Assembly (NCBI GenBank): GCA_039815055.1
Contig: JBCCAA010000013.1
Coordinates: 1-50,036 of the forward strand
Direction: 5' to 3'
DNA from: UBA5336 sp039815055
Lineage (GTDB): Bacteria; Pseudomonadota; Alphaproteobacteria; Caulobacterales; Hyphomonadaceae
Length of the DNA: 50,036 nt
Positions within the stretch are counted from its first letter, which is position 1. Every line of letters starts with the position of its first letter. The notes below the pieces were generated by a model. That model ran no database searches. It was not told the origin of the DNA and saw only the letters and a list, made by a program, of their open reading frames with translations. Shown in pieces: positions 1 through 9,248 of the stretch. The translations under genes and the position numbers were made by a program.

Positions 1-653
1 CGAAGATCAATGAGCTGAAGATCTGCCTCAGCAAAACTTTTGAGCGTGCCAAGCGGTTCGGCGTCGACTTCGCCAATCGCGTCCACACCGAGGCGGCCAG
101 CGAGCAAGGTTCCATGAACATCCAGGGGCTGGGAAGCGCTATTCACAATCGCGCGCAGCAAATCATCAGGCGCCGTGCTCTCCACCGCCATGCGGCGCGC
201 CTCTATATTCAGCAAAATTCGCCCTTCGATATCGATGGCCGAGTTAAGTTCGGGCAAGACGGCGAACTCCGGCAAGATCATTGCGTCATGCAGACCCGCT
301 TCATCTAAACGCTCAGTCCATGCCGCCATCAGCTTGCTGGAGCACACCAGAATGGTGCGCTGATCATCATCGCCTTTTGGTGAGAGAGCCACATGAAGCG
401 CCTCTACGGGCTCAGCAACATCATCTTCTATAGAAAAAGCAGCGGCTTTGCGCGCTTCACGCTCGCGTCGCGCAGGAACCGAAGCGTTGTGGGATGCGAC
501 ATCAATGCCGGGCACAAAGACGACCACGTCGTCACTCGCCTTCAAGCCAGCATCTTCCAGAGGTACAATTCGATCGACGCCGCCCTTGGACACCAAGACC
601 TCGATATGACCATCAGGGCGGTCCTCAAATCTCGCATAAATACGCCGCGCCAT
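1..653 (-). CDS. gspL: Type II secretion protein GspL, N-terminal part (cut by window edge)
   Basis: About 217 codons are readable from an ATG at 653 to the window edge, so only the N-terminal, cytoplasmic actin-like part of GspL is present. The translation begins MARRIYARFEDRPDGHIEV and contains stretches such as VVVFVPGID and ILVCSSKLMAAW that fit the GspL ATPase-like fold. In the family this domain binds the N-domain of GspE and couples the ATPase to the inner-membrane platform; the transmembrane segment and periplasmic domain would lie outside the window. The start overlaps the gspK stop by one base (TAATG), implying translational coupling. The assignment rests mainly on position as the tenth gene of a canonical gspC-L operon. 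Confidence 0.82.
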   Translation of the reverse strand, partial: MARRIYARFEDRPDGHIEVLVSKGGVDRIVPLEDAGLKASDDVVVFVPGIDVASHNASVPARREREARKAAAFSIEDDVAEPVEALHVALSPKGDDDQRTILVCSSKLMAAWTERLDEAGLHDAMILPEFAVLPELNSAIDIEGRILLNIEARRMAVESTAPDDLLRAIVNSASQPLDVHGTLLAGRLGVDAIGEVDAEPLGTLKSFAEADLQLIDL

Positions 654-1648
654 TATTCGTCTCCGTATCGGCGCCAGACAAGCGCACCGCGGCCTAAGTT
701 GTCGACCTCGTACAGCAGTTCAAATCGGGTCGCCAAGAGTGAAAGTGAGACGGTGCCGTTGATTTCGAAATAGGTAGAAACAACATCTATGGATGCGGGA
801 TCGCGATAGGACTCTTCGATAGCAGATACCTGTTCCGCTTCCAGGAACTGCTCAACCGACTGCCATCCGCCCAAAGGTCGATCTTCCACGAGACGGCGTG
901 CCACCTCGGGCTGAATTTCCTCGCTGAACAGGCTGACCAGAAGGGGCGCTGTCTCATCGGTTAGCGTGTTGAGGTTGAGAACGGACTGGTCTGTAGAGTC
1001 GCGCACGCAAACCAGTCGTCGCACCGCCTCGTAACGCTCTGGTGTGAACGGCCCGATCGCCAAAAGCTCGCGTACATTTTCAAGCGGCCCAGCGGCGGAT
1101 CGGTAGGCTGGCTCCAGCGCGGTGTAGTAGGTGTCTTCTGCGCCATTCGGCCGACTGAGCGTGTCGCTGTCGATCCAGTCTGCAATAGACTCCGCCATTT
1201 GGTCCGTTTCGTAAGCCCCAAATCCTTGGGCCTCAAACAGGAGCTTGAGCTTTGTAAATTGGGCGTTTTCGACAATCCAGATCTCGTCTTGCCGATCGGC
1301 AAGGGCGTTGAGATTGAAACAATTGGAGGCATCATCGAGCTGGGCAACAATTACACCTTCATCGATTGGGAATGTGATTGGCGCACCCACCCATGGCGTG
1401 TTGTCTGCCAATCGTCCTTCTGTGAGCTGGAGCAGCTCTGATACCAGAGACGACCCAGCTGCTTCGGCGGATCGGGTGTACCAGAACGCCACGGAACGAT
1501 CATTTGTAATGCTGGCAAGTCTCGTTGCACGAGCAATGGCTTCTACAGCGATCAAGGCCGCAATTGACATGGCCGCGACCACCATGAGGATCGAAAGCAA
1601 CGCGGCGCCGCGCTCTGAATCTGAAGGCTTTCTCGCGATGAACATCAT
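653..1648 (-). CDS. gspK: Type II secretion minor pseudopilin GspK
   Basis: 331 residues from an ATG that overlaps the gspJ stop as ATGA. The N-terminus has a short basic leader followed by a hydrophobic stretch (GAALLSILMVVAAMSIAALI), typical of GspK, in which the usual prepilin Glu+5 is often missing, as it is here. The long soluble part (VAQLDDASNCFNLNALAD, then helix-hairpin-helix-like segments near the end) matches the large GspK family. GspK caps the pseudopilus tip together with GspI and GspJ. An in-frame codon upstream would lengthen it by 18 residues but gives no leader-like sequence, so the ATGA-overlap start is preferred. Confidence 0.9.
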   Translation of the reverse strand: MMFIARKPSDSERGAALLSILMVVAAMSIAALIAVEAIARATRLASITNDRSVAFWYTRSAEAAGSSLVSELLQLTEGRLADNTPWVGAPITFPIDEGVIVAQLDDASNCFNLNALADRQDEIWIVENAQFTKLKLLFEAQGFGAYETDQMAESIADWIDSDTLSRPNGAEDTYYTALEPAYRSAAGPLENVRELLAIGPFTPERYEAVRRLVCVRDSTDQSVLNLNTLTDETAPLLVSLFSEEIQPEVARRLVEDRPLGGWQSVEQFLEAEQVSAIEESYRDPASIDVVSTYFEINGTVSLSLLATRFELLYEVDNLGRGALVWRRYGDE

Positions 1649-2268
1649 TGTCCTGCTCCCCCAGCCAGGAAGCTCTGGGTGAGGCTGGTGCCATCGCGCC
1701 AATCAAAGGATACCTCTATGAGGTCGACCATGTCCGCCTCAGGCGTGTCCCCCGGTTCGAGCCAGACATCGTACCAGACATCTTCGTCGAAATAGCGCAC
1801 GACCATGGAGTCAAAGCTGTCAACGACGACACGTTCGCTGGTCGGGGTGGAGGGGCCAGGATCAGGGGCTGTATAGATTTTGCGGACAAGCGCATTACCG
1901 CGCCGATGATATTCGACCCGAATTAGGTCACTGCGGAGCAGCGTCTCATCTCCGTTTCTCGACCATCCTCCGCGGACGAACGCCAGAACCACGCCATCGC
2001 GGCTACCATCCGACCCGATCAAGGCGCGTGGACGATCTAGCGTAGACGGCCCGCGGCTCGCGCGTGTGGTCATTGCTGCGAAATCGTCACGCATCAGGGC
2101 GCTTGCGACTTCCAGTTCGCGAATATCTTCGGCCAGACCGTTGACCTGTTCCGCGCTGTTGATTGTGCCCAACAGCAAACTTCCCCCAGCTGTAGAGAGC
2201 GTCGCAACGACGAAAAGCGCCACGAGCGTTTCCATCAGCGAGAAGCCGGAATCGCGTTGAACCTTCAT
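1645..2268 (-). CDS. gspJ: Type II secretion minor pseudopilin GspJ
   Basis: 207 residues. The start MKVQRDSGFSLMETLVALF gives a prepilin leader ending in Gly, then FSLME with Glu at +5 and a hydrophobic helix, as expected for a prepilin peptidase substrate. The ATG overlaps the gspI stop as ATGA; an in-frame upstream extension of 40 residues is rejected because it would bury the leader. The later part (DGVVLAFVRGGW, VVRYFDEDVWYDVWL, LIEVSFDWRDG) fits GspJ beta-strands. GspJ is expected at the pseudopilus tip in the inner membrane and periplasm. It is coupled to gspI and gspK on both sides. Confidence 0.9.
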   Translation of the reverse strand: MKVQRDSGFSLMETLVALFVVATLSTAGGSLLLGTINSAEQVNGLAEDIRELEVASALMRDDFAAMTTRASRGPSTLDRPRALIGSDGSRDGVVLAFVRGGWSRNGDETLLRSDLIRVEYHRRGNALVRKIYTAPDPGPSTPTSERVVVDSFDSMVVRYFDEDVWYDVWLEPGDTPEADMVDLIEVSFDWRDGTSLTQSFLAGGAGQ

Positions 2269-2630
2269 TGCGTGCCATCCTCTCGAAGCGAAGAGAGCTC
2301 GACTAGCACCTGGCCACTTTCGGGGTTCGAAACGGTCACGGTGATTTGTAGCAGCCCGGCTGTAGCAGGAGAAACCGCTCGGCTCCAATCCAGCTCCAGG
2401 CCCAGTTGCTCATCGCGACCCGCGGTTGTGCCGCGTTGAAGCGGTCTGCGTTGCGCAATCGATTCTGAGAGAATGTTTGACGCCATCACGCGTGCAGCAA
2501 ATCGCTGTTCTAGCGCGCTCGCTGTCCGCACACTCTGAGCCGACACCTGCATCAGCCCGACGGCGGCGAGCGAAAACACGGCGAGTGCAGCCAGCACTTC
2601 AACCAGAGTGAATCCGGCCTCATCTCGCAA
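2265..2630 (-). CDS. gspI: Type II secretion minor pseudopilin GspI
   Basis: 121 residues if translation starts at the TTG at 2630, read as MRDEAG followed by FTLVEVLAALAVFSLAAVG, a classic short prepilin leader with Glu at +5. That TTG sits 4 to 6 bases after a strong GGAGGAG Shine-Dalgarno, whereas the in-frame ATGs at 2651 and 2666 have no good ribosome site and give a long leader. The TTG lies inside the gspH 3' end, so the two genes overlap by 11 bases. The C-terminus (LLQITVTVSNPESGQVLVEL) fits GspI. Role: tip pseudopilin of the T2SS. The gene identity is firm; the start is a judgement. Confidence 0.88.
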   Translation of the reverse strand: MRDEAGFTLVEVLAALAVFSLAAVGLMQVSAQSVRTASALEQRFAARVMASNILSESIAQRRPLQRGTTAGRDEQLGLELDWSRAVSPATAGLLQITVTVSNPESGQVLVELSSLREDGTQ

Positions 2631-3117
2631 AGCTCTCCTCCAGACTAACATTTGTCCCGGCATCAATCGTTACGTCCAACGCGCCTCCGGACCCTTCAAA
2701 CCGGAGCCTGGCAGGGGTCGCGCTGCCGATTGGATCGAGTACGATTTCCGGGACCCATTGGGCCTGATCCACATCAACACCTTCAACGCTCAGAACCATG
2801 TTCTGAGGAATCGTCACACGCGCTTGCGGAAGAGGCATCCATTTGCCAGATACAAGATGCACCACTGTGAGCTCGGACACGCCGATGTCGATTCCGTGGG
2901 CCACGCCGCTTATAACGGCCAACTCTGACGCACTGGATAGCGTTTGAACCAGATCATCGGCTTTACGCTCCACGTCGCTGCTGGTTCTTGGCGCTGTCAT
3001 CAAAATGAAACTCGACACCACGCCAATGATAAACATCACGATCATCAACTCCGTCAGGGAGAACCCAGCGTCGTCATCAGTGAGGCTCTGAGGATCAGTA
3101 ACCTTCAAGCTCTGCAT
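2620..3117 (-). CDS. gspH: Type II secretion minor pseudopilin GspH
   Basis: 165 residues from the ATG at 3117, which overlaps the gspG 3' end by 23 bases. The leader (MQSLKVTDPQSLTDDDAG) is followed by FSLTELMIVMFIIGVVSSF, with Glu at +5 of the mature protein, as in GspG and GspH. The body has the variable beta-rich sequence of GspH (LTVVHLVSGKWMPLPQARVTI). Upstream in-frame Met codons would extend through gspG and are rejected. GspH is a minor pseudopilin incorporated near the pseudopilus tip. A TTG at codon 4 is an alternative start; neither has a clear ribosome site, which suggests coupling to gspG translation. Confidence 0.87.
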   Translation of the reverse strand: MQSLKVTDPQSLTDDDAGFSLTELMIVMFIIGVVSSFILMTAPRTSSDVERKADDLVQTLSSASELAVISGVAHGIDIGVSELTVVHLVSGKWMPLPQARVTIPQNMVLSVEGVDVDQAQWVPEIVLDPIGSATPARLRFEGSGGALDVTIDAGTNVSLEESFAR

Positions 3118-3568
3118 CGGATTGCCAGTTGCCAACATCTGCATTGTCGTCCTCGCCGCCCTCTGTGCCATCAGCGCCAAAGGAAAACAGATCATACGCT
3201 TTGCCAGAGCGGCGACCGGGCGCTTCGTACTGATAGGGATTGCCCCAGGGGTCGAGTTCCAGCTTGCTGACATAGCCGCCGCCCCGGTAGCGCACTTCAT
3301 TCACCCCTGACGGCATCTCAACGAGTGCGCGCAAGCCCTGATTGGCTGACGGGTAAACGCCAATATCCAGATTGTAGAGCTGTAGAGCACTGTCCAGCCG
3401 CTGGATGTCTGCGCGTGCCTTTGCATCGCGTGATTGACCGAAAATGCCGCCGGTGGAGACGATGATCATCGTCGCCAGAAGACCCATAATAAACACAACG
3501 ATCATCAGTTCGGTCAGGGAAAAACCAGCATCCTTATAAGGTTTTTGCTGTTCAGTTTCACGATCCAT
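3095..3568 (-). CDS. gspG: Type II secretion major pseudopilin GspG
   Basis: 157 residues, the usual GspG length. The leader ends DAG, followed by FSLTELMIVVFIMGLLATMI (prepilin cleavage after Gly15, Glu at +5). The C-terminal half carries the conserved GspG calcium-site region: NQGLRALVEMPSG, DPWGNPYQYEAPG and FSFGADGTEGGEDDNADVGNW. GspG forms the pseudopilus shaft that pushes substrates through the GspD secretin. An AGGA ribosome site lies 8 bases before the ATG. It begins the minor-pseudopilin block G-H-I-J-K and follows gspF by 12 bases. Confidence 0.96.
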   Translation of the reverse strand: MDRETEQQKPYKDAGFSLTELMIVVFIMGLLATMIIVSTGGIFGQSRDAKARADIQRLDSALQLYNLDIGVYPSANQGLRALVEMPSGVNEVRYRGGGYVSKLELDPWGNPYQYEAPGRRSGKAYDLFSFGADGTEGGEDDNADVGNWQSDAELEGY

Positions 3569-3580
3569 GGTCGGTTCCTG

Positions 3581-4792
3581 CTATCCTAGTGCGATGGAAT
3601 TGAGCTGCATGATCGGCAGCATGATTGACAGCACGATGAGCCCGACAAGCCCGCCGAGCACAACGATGATCAAGGGTTCAAGCAATCCGAGCGCGACCTG
3701 GGCACTGCTTTCGAATTCGCTTTCAAGAAAGTCCGCCGCGCGATTCATCATGCCCGGCAAATCCCGGCCCTGCTCTCCGCTCGCGGCCATGTGGATCATG
3801 ATCGGCGGGAATGCTCCAGTCCGACGCATGGCCCCTGCGAATGAGCCACCTTCGCGGACGCTTTCAGAGACTGATTGAGCGGCCCGAGCGAACACCTGAT
3901 TGGTCATCGCTGCCTTGGCGCCCTGAAGAGCGTCCAGAACCGGCGCGCCGGACGCCGACAGGGTGGCGTAAATCCGAGCAAACCGAGCCGAAAGAACCGT
4001 GCGCTGCATGGATCCGATGAACGGCAGCGCAAGCACCGTCCGGTCTAGATTGAGCCGCATTGCCTGGTTTGACAGCAGACGACCCAGGACCAGCGCACCG
4101 ATAGCGATGGCAATGGCAACCAACCAACCCCAATCGCGTATAAATCCGGACGCGCCCATCACCATCCGCGTGAGAAATGGCAATTCGTTGCCGCCCATCA
4201 GATCGAATTGTTCAACCAGGCGCGGCACAATGAAAATCATCAACGCCCCAACCATCAAAAGCGCCATGACGGCCAGCACGGCAGGATAAATCAGCGCTGA
4301 TTGCACCTGGCGGCGTAGCCGATAGGTGCTTTCCAGATACTCGGCCAGGCTCTCTAAAACGAGGCCAAGTTGACCAGACGCTTCTCCGGCCGCCACCACG
4401 GCGCGATAAAGCTGTGGGAATGCCTTCGGCGCCTCGCTGAGGGCGTCGGCAAATCTGGCACCTTCCATGACTCGTGACCGTGCACCCAGCATCAATTTGC
4501 GAACCCGGGCATCGCCGCCCTCTCCTGCTGCGGCGCGCAGGGCTTCCTCTACCGTCATGCCCGATTGCAGCATTACGGCGAGCTGACGTGTAAGCAAAGC
4601 TCGCGACTTCGCGCTGATCCCGCCCCCAAATCGGTTTTTGCCTTCGCTTTCGCCGCGCGTCACCTTCACATCCAGCGGCGTCAGTTGGCGCATCCGCAAT
4701 TCCTTGCGGGCGGCACGCGGGCTGTCGGCTGTGACTACCCCTCGGGTCTGCTTCCCTTCGGCAGACAGGGCAGTGTATTCAAACGCCGCCAT
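3581..4792 (-). CDS. gspF: Type II secretion inner-membrane platform protein GspF
   Basis: 403 residues, normal for GspF. It starts MAAFEYTALSAEGKQTRGV, the family hallmark, followed by two repeated cytoplasmic helical domains (LTRQLAVMLQSGMTVEEAL and, later, ARFARIYATLSASGAPVLDAL). Hydrophobic segments lie near residues 170-190, 220-240 and 370-395. It forms the inner-membrane platform that links the GspE ATPase to pseudopilus assembly. The ATG lies inside the gspE 3' end (14-base overlap). Nothing unusual is visible. Confidence 0.96.
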   Translation of the reverse strand: MAAFEYTALSAEGKQTRGVVTADSPRAARKELRMRQLTPLDVKVTRGESEGKNRFGGGISAKSRALLTRQLAVMLQSGMTVEEALRAAAGEGGDARVRKLMLGARSRVMEGARFADALSEAPKAFPQLYRAVVAAGEASGQLGLVLESLAEYLESTYRLRRQVQSALIYPAVLAVMALLMVGALMIFIVPRLVEQFDLMGGNELPFLTRMVMGASGFIRDWGWLVAIAIAIGALVLGRLLSNQAMRLNLDRTVLALPFIGSMQRTVLSARFARIYATLSASGAPVLDALQGAKAAMTNQVFARAAQSVSESVREGGSFAGAMRRTGAFPPIMIHMAASGEQGRDLPGMMNRAADFLESEFESSAQVALGLLEPLIIVVLGGLVGLIVLSIMLPIMQLNSIALG

Positions 4793-6278
4793 CTTTACGG
4801 GCCTCCAGGCGACAAACGCGCAGCACTTCTTCGATGCTCGTCAAACCGTCAAATACAAGACGGCGACCATTTTCGAACAGCATATCATGCTCGTGAAAAG
4901 CGTGTTTCTCGATCTCTTCTTCCGTCGCGCCGCTATGGATTAATTCCTTCACGCGTCCGTCGATTACGAGCAACTCATAAACACCCAGACGACCATCGTA
5001 ACCCGTATGGTTACAAGACATGCAGCCCTTGGCACGGGCTATATTCAGCTCAGTTCCAGGCGCCAGACCCAGCATGGCGATTTCACCTGCATCTGCAGGA
5101 CCAGTTTCCCTACAGTGGTTGCAAAGCTTGCGCACGAGCCGCTGAGCCAAGACGGCGCGCAGTGTCGAAGCCAGAAGAAAACTCTCAATATTCATATCCC
5201 GCAACCGCGTGATCGCGCTGGCTGAGGAGTTGGTATGGAGCGTGGAAAGGGCGAGGCGACCGGTCAGGGCAAATTCCAGCGACACGTCTGCTGTTTCACT
5301 ATCCCGAATCTCGCCGACCATTACGATGTTGGGATCGTTCCGGAGGATAGACCGCAAGGTGGCCGCAAAGGTAAGACCGACCTTGTGGTCCATTTGCGTC
5401 TGACTGACACCGTCAAGACCATATTCCACCGGGTCTTCGAGTGTCATGATGTTCACATCGCCGGTATTGAGCCGCGACAGCGAGGCATAAAGTGTTGTGG
5501 TCTTACCCGAGCCCACAGGGCCGGTGACAAGGATCACGCCATTCGGCTGGCCCAATACATCGCTGTAACGAGCCAACGTGGTCGGATCCATGCCCAATTC
5601 ATCCAATCCGATCAGGGCATTGCGGGAATCCAGCAGGCGCAAGGCGACCCGCTCTCCATATCGAGTTGGCAGCGTTGCGACCCTCACATCGATTGAGCGA
5701 CCGCCAAGCGACAGAGAAATGCGCCCGTCTTGCGGCATGCGCTTTTCTGCAATATCGAGCCGCGCCATCACCTTGATCCGCGAGACTAGCGGGCTGGCCA
5801 GTTTACGTGATGGCGTTAGAACTTCGCTGAGCGAGCCATCGATCCTGTAGCGGATGGAGAGCTTATCTTCGAACGGATCTATGTGGATATCCGACGCCCG
5901 GCGTTTGACTGCCTCATAGATCAATCCATTGATGAGTCGGATGACAGGCGCGTCGTCATCGCCATCGAGAAGGTCTGCGGTCTGCGGGATGCCGTCTACG
6001 AGACTTTCAAGGTCTGCATCCATGGCCGCTTCAGCTTCATCACCATCCAGCCCCGTTGAGCCATAGACATCAGACAGATGGCGTTCGAAATCCTGGACAG
6101 ACAGGGGCTCAAGACTGAACCCTCTCCCGAGCGCGCGGCGAACCTCAACCAGTGACAAGGGATCGGCCCCAGCACGCACACCAACGGTAAGCCCGCTGTC
6201 GCGCATCAGCGGGACAACGCCCTTATCTTTGGCAAAGGCATAAGTAATTTTGGGTTCAGGCGTTGAGTCTTGCATCAC
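4779..6278 (-). CDS. gspE: Type II secretion assembly ATPase GspE
   Basis: 499 residues. The Walker A motif GPVGSGKTT lies near residues 253-261, the Asp box around MTLEDPVEY (278-286), and the Walker B and His-box region is NIVMVGEIRD (307-316) with TLHTN (336-340). A zinc-binding tetracysteine is present (C376, C379, C409, C412). The N-terminal domain (residues 1 to about 100) should bind GspL. The hexameric cytoplasmic ATPase powers pseudopilus extension. The protein starts MMQDS, so either of two adjacent ATGs could be used; gspD ends 30 bases upstream. Confidence 0.96.
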   Translation of the reverse strand: MMQDSTPEPKITYAFAKDKGVVPLMRDSGLTVGVRAGADPLSLVEVRRALGRGFSLEPLSVQDFERHLSDVYGSTGLDGDEAEAAMDADLESLVDGIPQTADLLDGDDDAPVIRLINGLIYEAVKRRASDIHIDPFEDKLSIRYRIDGSLSEVLTPSRKLASPLVSRIKVMARLDIAEKRMPQDGRISLSLGGRSIDVRVATLPTRYGERVALRLLDSRNALIGLDELGMDPTTLARYSDVLGQPNGVILVTGPVGSGKTTTLYASLSRLNTGDVNIMTLEDPVEYGLDGVSQTQMDHKVGLTFAATLRSILRNDPNIVMVGEIRDSETADVSLEFALTGRLALSTLHTNSSASAITRLRDMNIESFLLASTLRAVLAQRLVRKLCNHCRETGPADAGEIAMLGLAPGTELNIARAKGCMSCNHTGYDGRLGVYELLVIDGRVKELIHSGATEEEIEKHAFHEHDMLFENGRRLVFDGLTSIEEVLRVCRLEARKDGGV

Positions 6279-6308
6279 CCTCTACTCTACACGGAAAACG
6301 GCCTTGCG

Positions 6309-8276
6309 TCAGGAACCGCTTGGAATGGGCGGCTGACTGCCGAGCACTTCATTGATGAACGCATCCAGCGAGGAGTCTCCGTCTTCTCCATTGAAAATTT
6401 CTTCGGCGCGCACGTAGCGATACTTCTGCGCTGTTACTGAAGCCGCATCATCACTATCGCGGACAATCGTGGGTTTGATGAACACCACAAGATTCGTGCG
6501 GTCATAAGATGTGCCTTCAGACCTGAAAAGGCGCCCAAGTCCAGGAATGTCGCCAAGTATCGGTACTTTGGAGTTCACGAGGCTTTCAGACTGCTGCACC
6601 AGGCCGCCCAAAACAATGATTTCCTCGTCGTCGGCTAGCACGCTTGTCTGGATCGTTCTGGTATTGAGGATCAAATCCTCGTTTCCGGAGCTGAGGAACG
6701 TGTCAATGCTGGAAACTTCCTGGAATATCTCCAACCTGACACTGTCATCATCGCTGATCTTTGGCGTAACATCGAGCTTTACACCGATGTCTTCGCGTTC
6801 AACGGTTCGGAAGGGGTTCTGATTGTTGGAACCAAGCGCTTCACCTGAGGTGAGCGGCACATTCTGGCCGACCAGCAAGGACGTTGTGGCATTGTCCAGT
6901 GCCATTCCGAACGGTGTCGACAGGATCCGGCTTTCAGAGTCACGCTCGATGGCATTCAGGATAACACCGAACAGCGTGTCCCCATCCTGGCCAAAGCCAC
7001 CGGCCAATGTGCCATCAGCTGCGAGCAGAGAGTTGACGGCTGCGGTCTCAAACGCGTTGGATGATGAATCCGAACCTCCATCGTCTCCTGTTAATCCGCC
7101 ACCGGTCAGAGCGCCCGCCAATGCAAGAAGGTTGGGTGAGGACCGGCTGAAGCTGGTCGACAGAAATGGCGTTGATGAATTGCCGGTGCCAGACAGAAGG
7201 AACTGAACACCCAATTCACGGGCCGTATCATCGGACATCTCCACGATGATTGCCTCAACGAGAACCTGAGCGCGCCGGCGATCCAGCGCGTCGATCACCC
7301 GCTCCATGGCCAGAAGCGTCTCGTAGCTGGCACTGATCACAAGCGAATTGGTCGGTTCGTGGAAATCCACAGTCGGCAACACCACGCTGCCATCGCCCGG
7401 CGCGCGTTGCGCCGCCATAGTGGCACCAACCTTTTCAAGTATCGGAACAATGCCGGAAGCGTCAGCATTGTTGAGTTTGACGATGCGGAGATTGTCGCGA
7501 ACCGGGTCCGTGGCATCCAGTTCGAGCGCCACATTCATGGCGCGCGCCACTGACATGTCGTCGCCGCGCAAGATGATGGAATTGGACGTATCAGACGCGA
7601 CTGCCGTCAGGCTGGTTGCAGGGTTTTCATTGTTTCGCGAGCCCTGGAGCTGGTTCAGAATCTGCTGCATTTCGGCAGCGGGTACATTTTGGAGGGCAAC
7701 TGTTTCAATAACGCTGCGATCTTCGTCCAGGCTGCGCACAAGGGTGCGAAGCCGGTCCATGTTTGAGGCATAGTCTACGACGACCAATGTGTTTGAACGC
7801 GAGTTCGCGACCACCTGCCCCTGGGCGTCGACCAACGGCTTGACCATTTGGGCAGCTTCAACGGCGTTGAAATTGTTGAGACGGATGATCTCTGTGATGA
7901 ATGTGTTCTCTGTGCTCGCCCGCGTGCCGGCTTCACCTACAGCCGCTTGCTCTGGCACGATACGATAGGTATCGCGTCCCGCTGGCACAGCGGCAAATCC
8001 ATGGACGCGCAAGGTCGACAGGAAAACATCAAACACTTCGTCGGTCGACATCGGTGTCTGGCTCGTCACCGTGACGCGTTTGGTCTTAACATCAGGATGC
8101 ACAACAAACGTGAATCCTGTGACCATGGACACGTCTTCGATCAGTGCGCCGATTTCGACATCATCCAGATTGAGGATGTGGCGCGCCGCTGAAGGGCTTT
8201 GCATCTCTGCGTAGGTAAGCGGGGCAGTTGTTGCAGAAAACGCGGCCGCGAGCGCCAATTTTCGAAAGCTGCTCAT
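6309..8276 (-). CDS. gspD: Type II secretion outer-membrane secretin GspD
   Basis: 655 residues with a signal peptide ending at about Ala23 (APLTYA). The N0 domain (ILNLDDVEIGALIEDVSMVTG) is followed by repeated N1-N3 domains (ITEIIRLNNFNAVEAAQMV, VETVALQNVPAAEMQQIL, IRIVKLNNADASGIVPIL variants). The C-terminal secretin core includes RAQVLVEAIIVEMSD, VGQNVPLTSGEA and EEIIVLGGLVQQ. A Gly/Ser/Asp-rich insert (GGGLTGDDGGSDSSSNA) sits in the core, where secretins often vary. It forms the outer-membrane channel for folded substrates. The start overlaps the gspC stop as ATGA. Confidence 0.96.
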   Translation of the reverse strand: MSSFRKLALAAAFSATTAPLTYAEMQSPSAARHILNLDDVEIGALIEDVSMVTGFTFVVHPDVKTKRVTVTSQTPMSTDEVFDVFLSTLRVHGFAAVPAGRDTYRIVPEQAAVGEAGTRASTENTFITEIIRLNNFNAVEAAQMVKPLVDAQGQVVANSRSNTLVVVDYASNMDRLRTLVRSLDEDRSVIETVALQNVPAAEMQQILNQLQGSRNNENPATSLTAVASDTSNSIILRGDDMSVARAMNVALELDATDPVRDNLRIVKLNNADASGIVPILEKVGATMAAQRAPGDGSVVLPTVDFHEPTNSLVISASYETLLAMERVIDALDRRRAQVLVEAIIVEMSDDTARELGVQFLLSGTGNSSTPFLSTSFSRSSPNLLALAGALTGGGLTGDDGGSDSSSNAFETAAVNSLLAADGTLAGGFGQDGDTLFGVILNAIERDSESRILSTPFGMALDNATTSLLVGQNVPLTSGEALGSNNQNPFRTVEREDIGVKLDVTPKISDDDSVRLEIFQEVSSIDTFLSSGNEDLILNTRTIQTSVLADDEEIIVLGGLVQQSESLVNSKVPILGDIPGLGRLFRSEGTSYDRTNLVVFIKPTIVRDSDDAASVTAQKYRYVRAEEIFNGEDGDSSLDAFINEVLGSQPPIPSGS

Positions 8277-9136
8277 GGGTTTCGCTCCTCAAAAACGATC
8301 GTCAATTGTACCGTTTGCGAACTTCTGCGAACGGCCATGTTTATTCGATCTGCACTCAAGATAATGTCTGAGAGCCGATCATAATCCAGATCTGCTGCGG
8401 GAACACCGGCAACAGAGACAATGTAGTCGCCGTCATTGATGCCAGCCGATGCCAAAGCGGCTGGATCTCCGAGGGCGCGGAATCGCCAGCCATCCGGGCT
8501 CGCGGTTCGCTCAATGCGCACAGACCCAAGAAGGCTTTCGAAACTCGGCACGCGAAAGACCGACGGTTCGATCACTTCGCGGTCCGTGAGCTGTTGGGAT
8601 ATGGACTCTTCGCCGTTGATTACGTTTAGCGCGCCATCGCGCCCTTCCCGGAACAGGCTTTCAAACGTTCCATTCTTGTCGAGGATAATCCGATCAGACA
8701 GAATTCGGGACAGGACCACACCATCAAGTATTTCATCACCTTCAGCGTAGAGAGACTGGCGATTGTCCGGCGTCACAATCGTTGCGGCTGCAAAGCCGTC
8801 TCCGGTCACGGCCCGAATTCCGCGTAGGCTCAGATTTAGAGATGTCTGGGGCACGTCGTCCACGACGGGCACCGTCGCGATAACATCGGATTCAGCAAAA
8901 GGGTTCAGGGACGACAGCAGTGTCTTGTCTATTCCTGTGAGCGCAATGCGTGACGTCCAGTTCGATTGAATAGCAGGAGACAACGTAATCGGTCTCACGC
9001 CATGCTCTGGCGTAGCGATCAACCAAAACAAACGGCCCAGCAACACTCCAGCCGTAATTAGACCCGCCGTTTCAACGATGCGAGTAAGCACTTGGTTCAA
9101 GGTGGAGAGCGCGTTTGTTTTCACCCTGATTCCCAT
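8273..9136 (-). CDS. gspC: Type II secretion inner-membrane protein GspC
   Basis: 287 residues, first gene of the T2SS operon. A short cytoplasmic start is followed by one transmembrane helix (about 22-42, VETAGLITAGVLLGRLFWLI), a homology region (SLNLSLRGIRAVTGDGFAAATI, about 95-120) that binds GspD, and a C-terminal PDZ-like domain (LGSVRIERTASPDG to AGINDGDYIVSVAGVPAAD). GspC links the platform to the secretin and helps choose substrates. There is no strong ribosome site before the ATG at 9136; an in-frame GTG five codons in, after CAGG, is an alternative. Confidence 0.92.
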   Translation of the reverse strand: MGIRVKTNALSTLNQVLTRIVETAGLITAGVLLGRLFWLIATPEHGVRPITLSPAIQSNWTSRIALTGIDKTLLSSLNPFAESDVIATVPVVDDVPQTSLNLSLRGIRAVTGDGFAAATIVTPDNRQSLYAEGDEILDGVVLSRILSDRIILDKNGTFESLFREGRDGALNVINGEESISQQLTDREVIEPSVFRVPSFESLLGSVRIERTASPDGWRFRALGDPAALASAGINDGDYIVSVAGVPAADLDYDRLSDIILSADRINMAVRRSSQTVQLTIVFEERNP

Positions 9137-9248
9137 AGTATTGCGGCAAGCTCACTGCCTCCGGCTCTAAAGTACTTAGCACATGGTGGAGCATGGCTTC
9201 AAAGCGCAGTTTGCGATGATTTGTGTCAATTTGTCGTAACGTCGGCTC

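Noticed and set aside
4565..5212. 215-residue plus-strand open frame across gspF/gspE
   Set aside because: Shadow of two firmly identified T2SS genes; no domain signal.
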